The notes beneath the pieces were generated by a model that did not search any database, was not told the origin of the DNA, and saw only the letters and a list, made by a program, of their open reading frames with translations. A DNA stretch of 64,000 nucleotides from Caulobacter soli (GTDB taxonomy: Bacteria > Pseudomonadota > Alphaproteobacteria > Caulobacterales > Caulobacteraceae): contig NZ_CP049199.1 in NCBI RefSeq assembly GCF_011045195.1, positions 3,038,001 through 3,102,000 on the forward strand, read 5' to 3'. How positions within the stretch are numbered: the first letter of the stretch is position 1; every line of letters starts with the position of its first letter. A program made the position numbers and the translations under genes. Below are positions 9,385-16,909 of this stretch, in pieces.

Positions 9385-9786
9385 ATGACCCGCCCCAGCA
9401 TCGACATCGTCACCGCCGTGATCCGCGACGAGGCCGGCTGCATGCTGGTGGTGCGCAAGCGTGGCACGGCGATCTTCATGAAGCCTGGCGGCAAGCGCGA
9501 GCCCGGCGAGGACGACCTGACCGCCCTGGCTCGCGAGCTGGAAGAGGAGATTGGCGGCCGGCTGGTCTCGGCCTCGCGGCTCGGCCAGTTCGAGGCCCCA
9601 GCCGCCAACGAGCCCGGCTTCACCGTGCGCGCGGCGACCTATCTGGCCCAGGTCGAGGGGCGGATCGAGGCCCGCGCCGAGATCGAGGAACTGGCCTGGA
9701 TCGATCCGGCCGCGCCGGGCGACATCAGGCTGGCCCCGCTGATGCGGGTGGTGCTGAGCGCCCTGCTGGAGCGCCCCACGGCCTAG
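9385..9786 (+). CDS. NUDIX hydrolase
   Basis: 133 residues. The Nudix box is complete: GGKREPGEDDLTALARE followed by LEEEIGG, with the catalytic REL-EEE glutamates, starting at about residue 38. The preceding VVRKRGTAIFMKPGGK resembles the substrate-binding strand of MutT-like enzymes. It hydrolyses a nucleoside diphosphate linked to another moiety; the specific substrate cannot be inferred. ATG at 9385 lies 45 nt after the serine hydrolase. Its TAG stop overlaps the stop of the convergent gene 9783-10187 by 2 nt. Confidence 0.93.
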   Translation: MTRPSIDIVTAVIRDEAGCMLVVRKRGTAIFMKPGGKREPGEDDLTALARELEEEIGGRLVSASRLGQFEAPAANEPGFTVRAATYLAQVEGRIEARAEIEELAWIDPAAPGDIRLAPLMRVVLSALLERPTA

Positions 9787-10187
9787 AAGCGCTCGAAAGC
9801 CTCGCGCAGTTGGCCGGCCCGTCGACCTTCCGGCCGTATCATCAGGAATTTTCCCGCCCATGCGCCGGGCACCGACCATCGCCCCTCGATTTCGGTGGCG
9901 TCGTCATTGAGCGCACCGTCATAGGCCACGGCATGGACCCATCCGTTCGTACCGTCATAGGTCTTGGTGAACTGAACGCCCCGCCCGTCGCGACCGCCCA
10001 GCAAGGTCGCATAGACCTCGACAGGGGCCCCGTCGTGTTCCCGCGCGATCTCGTGGATCGAGCCGCTCAACCACGCGCCGCTTTCGAGCAGAGTCGCGGT
10101 GAAGCTGACGGGCGCCAAGGCCTGAGGATAGGAATACAGACCCTGCCAAATCCCCGTCAGATTGTTCGCGTCGCGGCTCATCACCAA
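9783..10187 (-). CDS. Conserved hypothetical protein
   Basis: 134 residues, no signal peptide and no membrane segment. It begins MVMSRDANNLTGIWQGLYSYP (a second possible start is the ATG two codons later) and contains GAWLSGSIHEIAREHDG, AYDGALNDDATEIEGRWSVPGAWAGKFLMIR. The 'TGIWxGxYxYP ... EIEGRWSxPGxxxGxFxM' layout suggests a small beta-barrel or lipocalin-like fold. I recognise no named family with certainty. It converges on, and overlaps by 2-3 nt, the NUDIX gene. Confidence 0.75.
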   Translation of the reverse strand: MVMSRDANNLTGIWQGLYSYPQALAPVSFTATLLESGAWLSGSIHEIAREHDGAPVEVYATLLGGRDGRGVQFTKTYDGTNGWVHAVAYDGALNDDATEIEGRWSVPGAWAGKFLMIRPEGRRAGQLREAFERF

Positions 10188-10348
10188 TCCAACCTTGGCC
10201 TTGCGGCGGATAGGTCGCTATCGCCCCGCGCGCGTCAAGGTCGAGCCTCTCGCGCGAAACCCGGAACGGGCTTAGGGTGTTTTCAGTGTTCGGCCCGAGG
10301 CCGCGTACGACGGTCTGGTCCGAACCTCAACGATAGCGGAGGTGACGC

Positions 10349-10621
10349 ATGCCCGTCGATGTCAGGGACGCCGATTTCAACGACACCGGAAAGCCCGAAC
10401 TGCTCGCCCACGAGCAGACCTATCACGGATTCAGCATCCTCCTGCGATGGTGCATGCTGGGCCTGGCCACCGTCATTCCCACCCTGACCCTGTGGTTCGC
10501 CACTCCAGCCGGCTTCCTGGGCGGGCTGATCGTCGGGATCGTGGTGTTCGCCATCGGCTACGCCATCCTGGTGCGCCACGAAGAAAAACAGCCCCTGAAC
10601 CTATGGGTCGAGGGCCGGTAG
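10349..10621 (+). CDS. Small membrane protein, aa3-type cytochrome oxidase subunit IV-like
   Basis: 90 residues. A hydrophilic N-terminus is followed by HEQTYHGFSILLRW, which matches the H/E-x-T-Y-x-G-F signature of the short bacterial aa3 oxidase subunit IV family (COX4_pro_2 type). It has two hydrophobic helices at about residues 34-52 and 54-74, rather than the single helix usual in this family. ATG at 10349 has GGAGG 6 nt upstream. No other oxidase subunit gene is nearby, so an oxidase role is inference from the motif only. Confidence 0.72.
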   Translation: MPVDVRDADFNDTGKPELLAHEQTYHGFSILLRWCMLGLATVIPTLTLWFATPAGFLGGLIVGIVVFAIGYAILVRHEEKQPLNLWVEGR

Positions 10622-10674
10622 AGACGGCTGACGGGGACATGCCCTTGGGCGTGTCCCCGGCTTGGCGCCGCCCA

Positions 10675-11139
10675 GCCCCCTGAAATTCCTGCGCTAAATC
10701 TTTATTCCCCTCACCCTTTCGGGCTCGCCGTATCCTGTACCCACCTCGACGCAGGGAAAGGGCGCATGGCCAGCGACCGATGCGGCGGCGAGGGGCGATC
10801 GAGCGGGAAGCTTTGTCGGTTGTCTTTCGAGACCAAACCTCGCGTCTCTGGTGCCGGTCGGGCCTGGAACACAGATACGACGTGACGTGAGGGTCGACTT
10901 AGCAGCAGGCGAGCGGTGACAGGCTCGCGGTCCGGGACTGGGGTTCGTTGACCCAGCCCGCCCGTCGGAGGCTCCAAGGCGAGGCCCTAACAGGGCTCAG
11001 CGTCGCGGGCTTTCGGATAACGACCGCGCGGGGCGGCAGGCTTCGTCGAAACGGTATTCTTTTTCAAAACCCGGACGATGTCCGGCGCTCCGCGACCCTT
11101 TCCGATCAGCTCACAGCCAGATTGGCGTGGGATCACACT
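10675..11139 (+). ncRNA. Candidate large structured RNA element, copy A
   Basis: No convincing gene lies between 10622 and 11269. This stretch is homologous to the minus strand of 48862-49325. Shared blocks include GTATCCTG-N2-CCCACCT (10730-10746), GATCGAGCGGGAAGC (10797-10811), GGTCCGG (10929-10935) and CTTCGTCGAAACGGTA (11041-11056). Stems differ but stay paired: 10909-10914/10923-10928 and 10938-10942/10952-10956 here have differently sequenced counterparts in copy B. Indels between copies are not multiples of three. A Caulobacter-type -10 element GCTAAATC lies at 10693-10700, though no good -35 is seen. The four-hairpin array at 11140-11253 follows directly. It could be an RNA gene or a non-coding mobile element. 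Confidence 0.5.
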
Positions 11140-11253
11140 CACTTGCCCCCACCTGGCGGCTTTGCCGCCTGTCCGCCCCCGTAGGGGGCGGAGGACGAGC
11201 CTCTTCCCCCGGAGGGGGAAGACGACCGCGAAGCGGTCCGTAGGGGGCAAGTG
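11140..11253 (+). repeat. Four-hairpin palindromic array, copy A
   Basis: Closed by perfect 11-bp ends CACTTGCCCCC / GGGGGCAAGTG. In order it contains GGCGGC-ttt-GCCGCC, a CCGCCCCC/GGGGGCGG hairpin, CTTCCCCC/GGGGGAAG, and GACCGC-gaa-GCGGTC. Compared with the copies at 1470 and 48731, the first hairpin changed from GACGGC/GCCGTC to GGCGGC/GCCGCC, a paired change. It is contiguous with the RNA-like element upstream and lies just after the end of the minus-strand gene at 11270, so it may also terminate that transcript. Confidence 0.88.
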
Positions 11254-11269
11254 TTCGCCCGCTAAGACC

Positions 11270-12124
11270 CTACTTCTCCAACCGCGCCACGAGGCTGGAC
11301 GTATCCCATCGATGACCGCCCATCGCCTGAACCTCGCCGTAGAAGCCGTCGATCAGCGCGGTGCCCTCAAGCTTGGCGCCGTTGACGGTCGCTTCGGCCA
11401 GGGCGATGCCAAGGTCCTTGCGCATCCAGTCGACCGCGAAGCCGAAGTCGAACTTGCCTTCCGACATGGTCTTCCAGCGGTTCTCCATCTGCCAGGACTG
11501 GGCCGCCCCCTTGGAGATCGCCGCCAGCACGTCGTCGGTCGGCAGGCCGGCGCGCTTGGCGAAGTGCAGCGCCTCGGCCACGCCCTGGACCAGGCCGGCG
11601 ATGGCGATCTGGTTGCACATCTTGGTCAGTTGGCCCGCGCCCGACGTGCCCATCAGGCGGATCGCCTTGGCGTAACCCATCAGCACCGGCTCGACCCGGG
11701 CGTAAGCGGCCGCGTTGCCGCCGGCCATGATCGTCAGCTGGCCGTTCTCGGCCCCCGCCTGGCCGCCCGACACCGGAGCGTCGACGAACGTGCGGCCGAC
11801 GGCGCGGGCGGCGGCGTCCATCTCGCGGGCCACCGTGGCCGAGGTGGTGGTGTGGTCGACGATCACCCCGCCTTCCGCCATGGCCGGCAGCAGCTGCGCC
11901 ACCACGTCGCGGACGTCGTCGTCATTACCCACGCACAGGCAGACCAATTCGGCGCCCGCCACCGCCTCGGCGATGGTCGGCTGGGACGCGCCGCCGTGCT
12001 TTTCGACCCAGCGGGCGGCCTTGTCGGGGCTGCGATTGAAGACGGTGACCTCATGGCCCGCGGCCTTCAGGTGGCCCGCCATCGGAAAGCCCATCACGCC
12101 CAGGCCGATAAACGCCGTCTTCAT
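11270..12124 (-). CDS. NAD(P)-dependent beta-hydroxyacid dehydrogenase (3-hydroxyisobutyrate dehydrogenase-like)
   Basis: 284 residues. The N-terminal Rossmann fold MKTAFIGLGVMGFPMAGHL carries the GxGxMG motif. The substrate-binding signature DAPVSGGQAGAENGQL is at about residues 116-131. The catalytic lysine segment GAGQLTKMCNQ follows, and the C-terminus is all-helical. This is the 3-hydroxyisobutyrate / tartronate-semialdehyde reductase family. The specific substrate is not determined by these motifs; valine degradation is plausible because the preceding pathway enzyme is encoded at 3889-4941. ATG at 12124. It is divergent from motB across a 116-bp intergenic. Confidence 0.92.
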   Translation of the reverse strand: MKTAFIGLGVMGFPMAGHLKAAGHEVTVFNRSPDKAARWVEKHGGASQPTIAEAVAGAELVCLCVGNDDDVRDVVAQLLPAMAEGGVIVDHTTTSATVAREMDAAARAVGRTFVDAPVSGGQAGAENGQLTIMAGGNAAAYARVEPVLMGYAKAIRLMGTSGAGQLTKMCNQIAIAGLVQGVAEALHFAKRAGLPTDDVLAAISKGAAQSWQMENRWKTMSEGKFDFGFAVDWMRKDLGIALAEATVNGAKLEGTALIDGFYGEVQAMGGHRWDTSSLVARLEK

Positions 12125-12240
12125 GCCGCCAACTCCTTATTGCAACGCGCCGACATCGCCCTTCGCGGCCGCGATCGCAACGGCATTTTAACGTCCAGGC
12201 CTCAGGTTCGCTCGAACAGAGTTAAGCAGGCTTAAGCACA

Positions 12241-13143
12241 ATGGCCGTCAGCGGCGACCAGCCGATCATTGTCATCAAGAAGGTCAAGAAGGGCGGCGGC
12301 CATGGTCACCATGGCGGCGCCTGGAAGGTGGCCTATGCCGACTTCGTGACGGCGATGATGGCCTTCTTCCTGCTGATGTGGCTGCTGAACACGACCAGCC
12401 CCGAGCAAAAGCAGGGCATCGCCGACTATTTCGCGCCGGCTTCGATTTCGTCCAGCACCAGCGGTTCGGGCGGGATCCTGGGCGGCACCTCGCTGGGCGA
12501 CGACGGCGCCAAGGCCGACGGCAAGATGTCGGTCATCCAGCAGATGGCCCCCGAAGCCCCCAAGGACACCAACAAGGACGGCCAGAGCTCGGCCTCGGCC
12601 AATCTCGACTCGGCCAGCGAGGAAGCCCTGCGCGACGCCCTGGCCAAGAAGGAGCAGGACAGCTTCGCCTCGGCCGCCCAGTCGCTGCGCCAGTCGCTGC
12701 AGGACATGCCGGAGCTGGCGGAACTGTCCAAGCAGATCATGATCGACCAGACCCCCGAGGGCCTGCGCATCCAGCTGATCGACCAGGATGGTCGCTCGAT
12801 GTTCAAGGAGAACTCGCGCGAGCCGAACGACCGGGCCCGCATCCTGCTGCGCGCCGTGGCCAAGGTGATCAACCAGCTGCCCAACCGCATCACCATTTCG
12901 GGCCACACCAGCGCCAGCGCGGCGGGCAAGCGCGCCGACAGCGACTGGGCCCTGTCGGCCGAGCGCGCGGACGCCTCGCGCCAGGTGCTGCGCGGGGCCG
13001 GCGTCGACGAGGACCGCATCTATCAGGTGTCGGGCAAGGCCAATTCCGAACCACTGTACGCGGACGACCCCACCCTGCCCGGCAACCGCCGCATCTCGAT
13101 CGTGCTGTTGCGCGAAAAGCCGGTCCTTCCCGATGGCCTGTGA
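12241..13143 (+). CDS. motB: Flagellar motor stator protein MotB
   Basis: 300 residues. A basic N-terminus with HGHHGGAWKVAYADFVTAMM leads into a single transmembrane helix (about 35-52) carrying the proton-binding Asp34. A Ser/Ala/Gly-rich linker holds the plug region. The C-terminal OmpA-like peptidoglycan-binding domain spans about 170-295 (ITISGHTSASAAGKRADSDWALSAERA-type motif; LPGNRRISIVLLR at the end). It anchors the MotA-MotB stator to the cell wall. motA is not adjacent. ATG at 12241 lacks a good Shine-Dalgarno; a palindrome TTAAGCAGGCTTAA lies just upstream at 12222-12235. An imperfect inverted repeat after the stop (13147-13194, CATCTGC/GCAGATG) may terminate transcription. Confidence 0.95.
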   Translation: MAVSGDQPIIVIKKVKKGGGHGHHGGAWKVAYADFVTAMMAFFLLMWLLNTTSPEQKQGIADYFAPASISSSTSGSGGILGGTSLGDDGAKADGKMSVIQQMAPEAPKDTNKDGQSSASANLDSASEEALRDALAKKEQDSFASAAQSLRQSLQDMPELAELSKQIMIDQTPEGLRIQLIDQDGRSMFKENSREPNDRARILLRAVAKVINQLPNRITISGHTSASAAGKRADSDWALSAERADASRQVLRGAGVDEDRIYQVSGKANSEPLYADDPTLPGNRRISIVLLREKPVLPDGL

Positions 13144-13267
13144 CGCCATCTGCGGCGCGATGACGCTCACGCGTGCTGCGCAGCTTGCGCAACCGCTGCA
13201 GATGCCGCCTAATCCCTTATCGGCCCGGTATCGTGGGCGAGGCCACTAGAGGGATCGGGCGCTTTCC

Positions 13268-14119
13268 GTGACGCAGCATTTTCCAACGCGACAGCTGCGC
13301 TTCTTCCTCACGGCGCCCACGCCTTGTCCCTATCTGCCCGGCCGCGAGGAGCGGAAAGTCTTCGCCCACCTGCCGCTGTCCGACGGCCCGACCGTCAATG
13401 ACAGCCTGACCCAGGTCGGCTTCCGTCGCTCCCAGAACATCGCCTATCGGCCCGCCTGCGAGACCTGCCGCGCCTGCCAGTCAGCTCGCGCCCCGGCCGG
13501 CGACTACGTGTTCTCGCGGTCGGAACGCAAGGTTCTGACCCGCAACACCGACCTGGAACGCCATCTGGTCGAGGCCGAGGCGACGCTGGAGCAGTTCGAA
13601 CTGCTGCGCCGCTATCTGCTGACCCGCCACGCCGATGGCGGCATGGCCGAGATGACCTGGCCCGACTATGTGGCCATGGTCGAGGACACGGCGGTCCGCA
13701 CCCACCTGATCGAATACCGCCTGCGCTCGCAAGACCGCGGCCCGGGCGACCTGATCGCCTGCGTGCTGGTCGACGTGCTCGCCGACGGTCTCTCGCTGGT
13801 CTACAGCTTCTACGATCCCAGCCTGACCAAGCGCAGCCTGGGCTCGTTCATCATCCTGGACCACATCCTCCAGGCCCAGCTCAACGCCCTGCCCTACGTC
13901 TATCTGGGCTACTGGGTGCCGGGCAGCGAGAAGATGGCCTACAAGGCGCGCTTCTCGCCGCTGGAAATCCTCAAGCCCGGCGGCTGGGCCCTGATGTCGG
14001 CCCGCGAGCGCGGCGCCCGTCCGCCCAAGCCGGTCGGATGCGGCTCCAACGCCGGAGTCGAACTCAGCGACGCCGAACCGGCCGAGCTGGGGGGCTTCCC
14101 CAGCCCGGGCAAGCCCTAA
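13268..14119 (+). CDS. bpt: Aspartate/glutamate leucyltransferase (bacterial ATE family)
   Basis: Transfers leucine from Leu-tRNA to N-terminal Asp/Glu of proteins, marking them for ClpS/ClpAP degradation (N-end rule). 283 residues. Diagnostic features are TPCPYLPGREERKVFAHL at the N-terminus, GFRRSQNIAYRPACETCRACQSARAP with the conserved Cys cluster, and LGYWVPGSEKMAYKARFSPLE near the C-terminus. The GTG start at 13268 fits the family's N-terminus. It is a single gene about 125 nt after motB; no shared function is evident. Confidence 0.92.
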   Translation: MTQHFPTRQLRFFLTAPTPCPYLPGREERKVFAHLPLSDGPTVNDSLTQVGFRRSQNIAYRPACETCRACQSARAPAGDYVFSRSERKVLTRNTDLERHLVEAEATLEQFELLRRYLLTRHADGGMAEMTWPDYVAMVEDTAVRTHLIEYRLRSQDRGPGDLIACVLVDVLADGLSLVYSFYDPSLTKRSLGSFIILDHILQAQLNALPYVYLGYWVPGSEKMAYKARFSPLEILKPGGWALMSARERGARPPKPVGCGSNAGVELSDAEPAELGGFPSPGKP

Positions 14120-14183
14120 GCAGAGCGTGGCAGCCGAAAGTGTCAGCGGTTTCGGCGCCCGCCACGCTCCACTCAAAGACCGC

Positions 14184-14954
14184 TTAGCGGGTGAAGCTGA
14201 CCCCGCCGTCCACCGTGACGGCCGAGCCCGTCACATAGTCGCCGGCCCGCGAGGCCAGATAGATCGCCGCCCCGGCCATGTCCTCGGTCGTGCCGATCCG
14301 TCCGGCCGGGATGCTCTTGGACACCGCGTCCGAATGATCGCGAGCCACCTTGTTCATGTCCGAGGCAAAGGCGCCCGGCGCGATGCAGCTGACGGCGATG
14401 TTGTCGGCCGCCAGGCGGATGGCCATGCGCTTGGTCATGTGCAGCAGGCCGGCCTTGGACGCGCCATAGGGATAGGTCTCGTCGGTCGTCACCGACTGGC
14501 CGTCGATCGAGGCGATGTTGATCACCTTGGCCACGTGATCCTTGCCGGCAGCGCGTAGGTGGCCGATCAGGGCCTGGGTCAGGAAGAACGGGGTCTTCAT
14601 GTTCAGGTCCACGACCTTGTCCCAACCGCTCTCGGGGAACTCGTCGAACGCCGCGCCCCAGGCCGCGCCGGCGTTATTGACCAGGATGTCCAGCTTGTCC
14701 TCGCGCTCGGCGATCCGGGCGACCAGGCCGTTGATGCCTTCCAGGGTCGAGACGTCGGCCGGCAGCGAGATGCACTCGCCGATCGCCGACAGCTCCTCGG
14801 CCGTCGCGTCGCAGGCGGCGGCCTTGCGGGCCGAGACGTATACACGGCGGGCGCCGTAGGTCAGGAAGCCCTCGGCGATCATCTTGCCGATGCCGCGCGA
14901 GCCGCCGGTGACCAGGGCCACGCGGCCCTTCAGGGAAAACAGGTTCTGCATCAT
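14184..14954 (-). CDS. SDR-family oxidoreductase
   Basis: 256 residues. Classical short-chain dehydrogenase: cofactor motif VTGGSRGIGK at about residue 16, NNAG at about 92, catalytic Ser in INIASIDG, and YxxxK as YPYGASKAG. It ends in VTGSAVTVDGG, as typical SDRs do. The length and RVYVSARK segment resemble the RhlG/3-ketoacyl-ACP reductase group. Two adjacent ATGs (14954, 14951) are possible starts. It lies 13 nt after the stop of the nitronate monooxygenase-like gene, so it is the last gene of a three-gene operon of NAD(P)- or flavin-dependent enzymes. The physiological substrate is unknown. Confidence 0.92.
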   Translation of the reverse strand: MMQNLFSLKGRVALVTGGSRGIGKMIAEGFLTYGARRVYVSARKAAACDATAEELSAIGECISLPADVSTLEGINGLVARIAEREDKLDILVNNAGAAWGAAFDEFPESGWDKVVDLNMKTPFFLTQALIGHLRAAGKDHVAKVINIASIDGQSVTTDETYPYGASKAGLLHMTKRMAIRLAADNIAVSCIAPGAFASDMNKVARDHSDAVSKSIPAGRIGTTEDMAGAAIYLASRAGDYVTGSAVTVDGGVSFTR

Positions 14955-14967
14955 GGGGGTCGGTCTT

Positions 14968-15906
14968 TCAAAAGCCGCGGCTGGCGGCGAGCGCGCCCAG
15001 CCGCTGGGTGATGTCGAAGAACTGGGCGACGGTCTCGTCGACAATCTGGGCGACCGGCTTGACCGCGTCGATCAGGCCGACGGTCTGGCCGGCGAGCGCC
15101 GGAGCCGCCTCCATGTCGCCGCCGAAATAGACGCCGAGGATGCCCTTCAGGACATCGGGCGGCATAAGGCCGGCGTCATGGATTTCGCGGGTGAGCTCGG
15201 ACTTCAGGGCGCGAATGCAGGGGCTGGCCTTCTTGTTCAGCACCCAGGTGCCGGTCTCCTTGGCGCCGGTGATCGCGGCCTTGTAGTTGGCGTGCACCGG
15301 GCTTTCGGCGGCGCTGACGAAGCGGGTGCCCATCTGGATCGCCTCGGCCCCTAGGGCGAAGGCCGCGGCCATGCCGCGTCCGTCGCAGATGCCGCCGGCG
15401 GCGATCAGCGGAACATCGACCCGGGCGCGAATGGCCTGCAACAGCACCAGGGTCGAGACCTCCTCGGGGTTCTTGAAGCCCCCGCCCTCGGCCCCTTCCA
15501 CCACCAGGCCGTCGACACCCGCCTCGACGCATTTGACCGCCGCGTCGACGGTGGGCACGGCGTGATAGACGACGATGCCGGCGTCCCGCAGCGGTCCGAC
15601 GAACTTGGCCGGACTGCCGGCCGAGGTGGTGACGAACTTGACCCCGCTCTCGCAGACGAAGCGCAGCATGGCGCCGTCCTTGAGGAACAGGATCGGCAGG
15701 TTGACCCCGAACGGCAGGCCGCTGTCGGCCATCTTGCGGATCTCGGCCTTGCAGTTTTCAGTCTCGCCGGACGAGGTCTCGATGATCCCCAGTCCGCCGG
15801 CCCGCGAGACCGCGCTGGCCAGCGGATAGCGGGCGATCCAGCCCATGGGGGCTTGGACGATCGGATATTTGGCGCCGGTGTGGGCCAGGACGCGGTTGCC
15901 GGTCAT
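14968..15906 (-). CDS. Nitronate monooxygenase-like flavoprotein (NPD/2-nitropropane dioxygenase family)
   Basis: 312 residues with a TIM-barrel FMN enzyme pattern: YPIVQAPMGWIARYPLASAVSRAGGLGII at the N-terminus, then GVDGLVVEGAEGGG, VPLIAAGGICDGRGMAAAFALGAEAIQMGTRF. These are the hallmarks of the NPD family, which includes nitronate monooxygenases and enoyl-ACP reductase FabK. The start ATG (15906) overlaps the stop of the upstream quinone-reductase gene by 4 nt (ATGA). Operon position between a quinone reductase and an SDR suggests a role in fatty-acid-like or xenobiotic oxidation; this is inference. Confidence 0.9.
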   Translation of the reverse strand: MTGNRVLAHTGAKYPIVQAPMGWIARYPLASAVSRAGGLGIIETSSGETENCKAEIRKMADSGLPFGVNLPILFLKDGAMLRFVCESGVKFVTTSAGSPAKFVGPLRDAGIVVYHAVPTVDAAVKCVEAGVDGLVVEGAEGGGFKNPEEVSTLVLLQAIRARVDVPLIAAGGICDGRGMAAAFALGAEAIQMGTRFVSAAESPVHANYKAAITGAKETGTWVLNKKASPCIRALKSELTREIHDAGLMPPDVLKGILGVYFGGDMEAAPALAGQTVGLIDAVKPVAQIVDETVAQFFDITQRLGALAASRGF

Positions 15907-16865
15907 GGGATCAGCAGCACCCGGCCGACGGCCTGACGGCTCTCTATATAGGCATGGGCGGCGGCGGCTTCCGACAGCGGGAAGGTCCGGTCGATCAGCA
16001 CCTGCAACTCGCCCCGCGCCGCCTCGTCGATCAGTTGCTGGATCATGTCGTGCACGCGATCGGTCATGATCTCCGCGCCCAGGAACACGCCGGTCAGGCT
16101 GCGATTGCCGCCCATCAGCGACGACACATCCACCTTGGTCGGTTCACGCCCCGCCTGGCCGACCAACGAGATGCGACCGCGATAGGCCAGCGACAGGATG
16201 CTGGTCTGCAGAGTGGGTCCGCCGACAGGATCGACCACCACGTCAACGCCATTGCCCTTGGTCAGCTTCATGACCTCGGCGACCACGTCGTCGCGGCCAT
16301 AGTTGATCCCATGATCAAGACCGAAGGACTTGAGGCGCTCCAGGCGCTCGTCGCTGGACGCCGTGGCCAGCACCGTCGCCCCTGCTCGCTTGGCCAGTTG
16401 GATCGCCGCGACGCCCACGGCCCCAGCGCCGGCCTGAACCAGCACGGTCTCGCCCGACTTCAGGTGGCCCGCGCCGAACAGGCACTCGTGCGCCGTGCCG
16501 AACGGCACCGGGATCGCGGAGGCCTTCTGGATGTCGAAGCCGTCGGGGATCGGCCAGGCGTTGCGGGCCGGCACGCTGCGCAATTCGGCGTGCGAGCCGA
16601 AGGCGTTCACGGTCACCACCTTCTGGCCGACCTTCAGATGCGTGACCTCGGCGCCGACCTCGATGATCTCGCCGGCCGCCTGGTAGCCGACGATATGCGG
16701 ACTGCCCGCCATCTGGCCGCCGCCACGATTAAGCGTGTCGCCGCCTTCGATGCTGACCGCCTCGACGCGAATGACCACGCCGCTGGGATAACAAGGCGGA
16801 TCGGCGACATCTTCGTATTTCAGCACGTCCGGCGAGCCGGTTTCGTAGTAGACGGCGGCCTTCAT
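15903..16865 (-). CDS. Zinc-free alcohol dehydrogenase / quinone oxidoreductase family
   Basis: 320-residue MDR-superfamily enzyme: MKAAVYYETGSPDVLKYEDV at the N-terminus, the catalytic-domain segment VGYQAAGEIIEVGAEV, the NADPH-binding motif VLVQAGAGAVGVAAIQLAKRAGA (about 140-163), and C-terminal AAAHAYIESRQAVGRVLL. The zinc-site cysteines of true alcohol dehydrogenases are missing, as in quinone oxidoreductases (QOR/zeta-crystallin). It is the first gene of the operon 16865 to 14184; the next gene overlaps it by 4 nt. Electron acceptor specificity unknown. Confidence 0.92.
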   Translation of the reverse strand: MKAAVYYETGSPDVLKYEDVADPPCYPSGVVIRVEAVSIEGGDTLNRGGGQMAGSPHIVGYQAAGEIIEVGAEVTHLKVGQKVVTVNAFGSHAELRSVPARNAWPIPDGFDIQKASAIPVPFGTAHECLFGAGHLKSGETVLVQAGAGAVGVAAIQLAKRAGATVLATASSDERLERLKSFGLDHGINYGRDDVVAEVMKLTKGNGVDVVVDPVGGPTLQTSILSLAYRGRISLVGQAGREPTKVDVSSLMGGNRSLTGVFLGAEIMTDRVHDMIQQLIDEAARGELQVLIDRTFPLSEAAAAHAYIESRQAVGRVLLIP

Positions 16866-16909
16866 GGCGACCTCCCTAAGCTTTGTTTTATTGGCCCTTG
16901 TCGGGCGTC

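Noticed and set aside
10633..10660. Hairpin GGGGACATGCCC/GGGCGTGTCCCC after the oxidase-like gene
   Set aside because: Stem is good, but there is no T-run and the loop is two bases. It may be a processed mRNA end; evidence is too weak for a feature.
10711..10977. 88-residue minus-strand ORF in copy A
   Set aside because: No counterpart in copy B, no motif and no ribosome-binding site; it lies antisense to the predicted RNA.
10675..11139. Copy A as a known RNA: tmRNA, RNase P, SRP, 6S or a riboswitch
   Set aside because: Diagnostic motifs of tmRNA, RNase P, SRP RNA, B12 and TPP riboswitches are absent. No gene on the same strand follows it within reach, which excludes a riboswitch. I cannot exclude a remote 6S-like fold.
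12222..12235. CtrA site TTAA-N-TTAA upstream of motB
   Set aside because: The spacer is six bases; the CtrA consensus needs seven. The palindrome may still matter, but not as a standard CtrA box.
13147..13194. Inverted repeat after motB as a strong terminator
   Set aside because: Pairing is imperfect and no T-run follows, so it is only mentioned in the motB entry.
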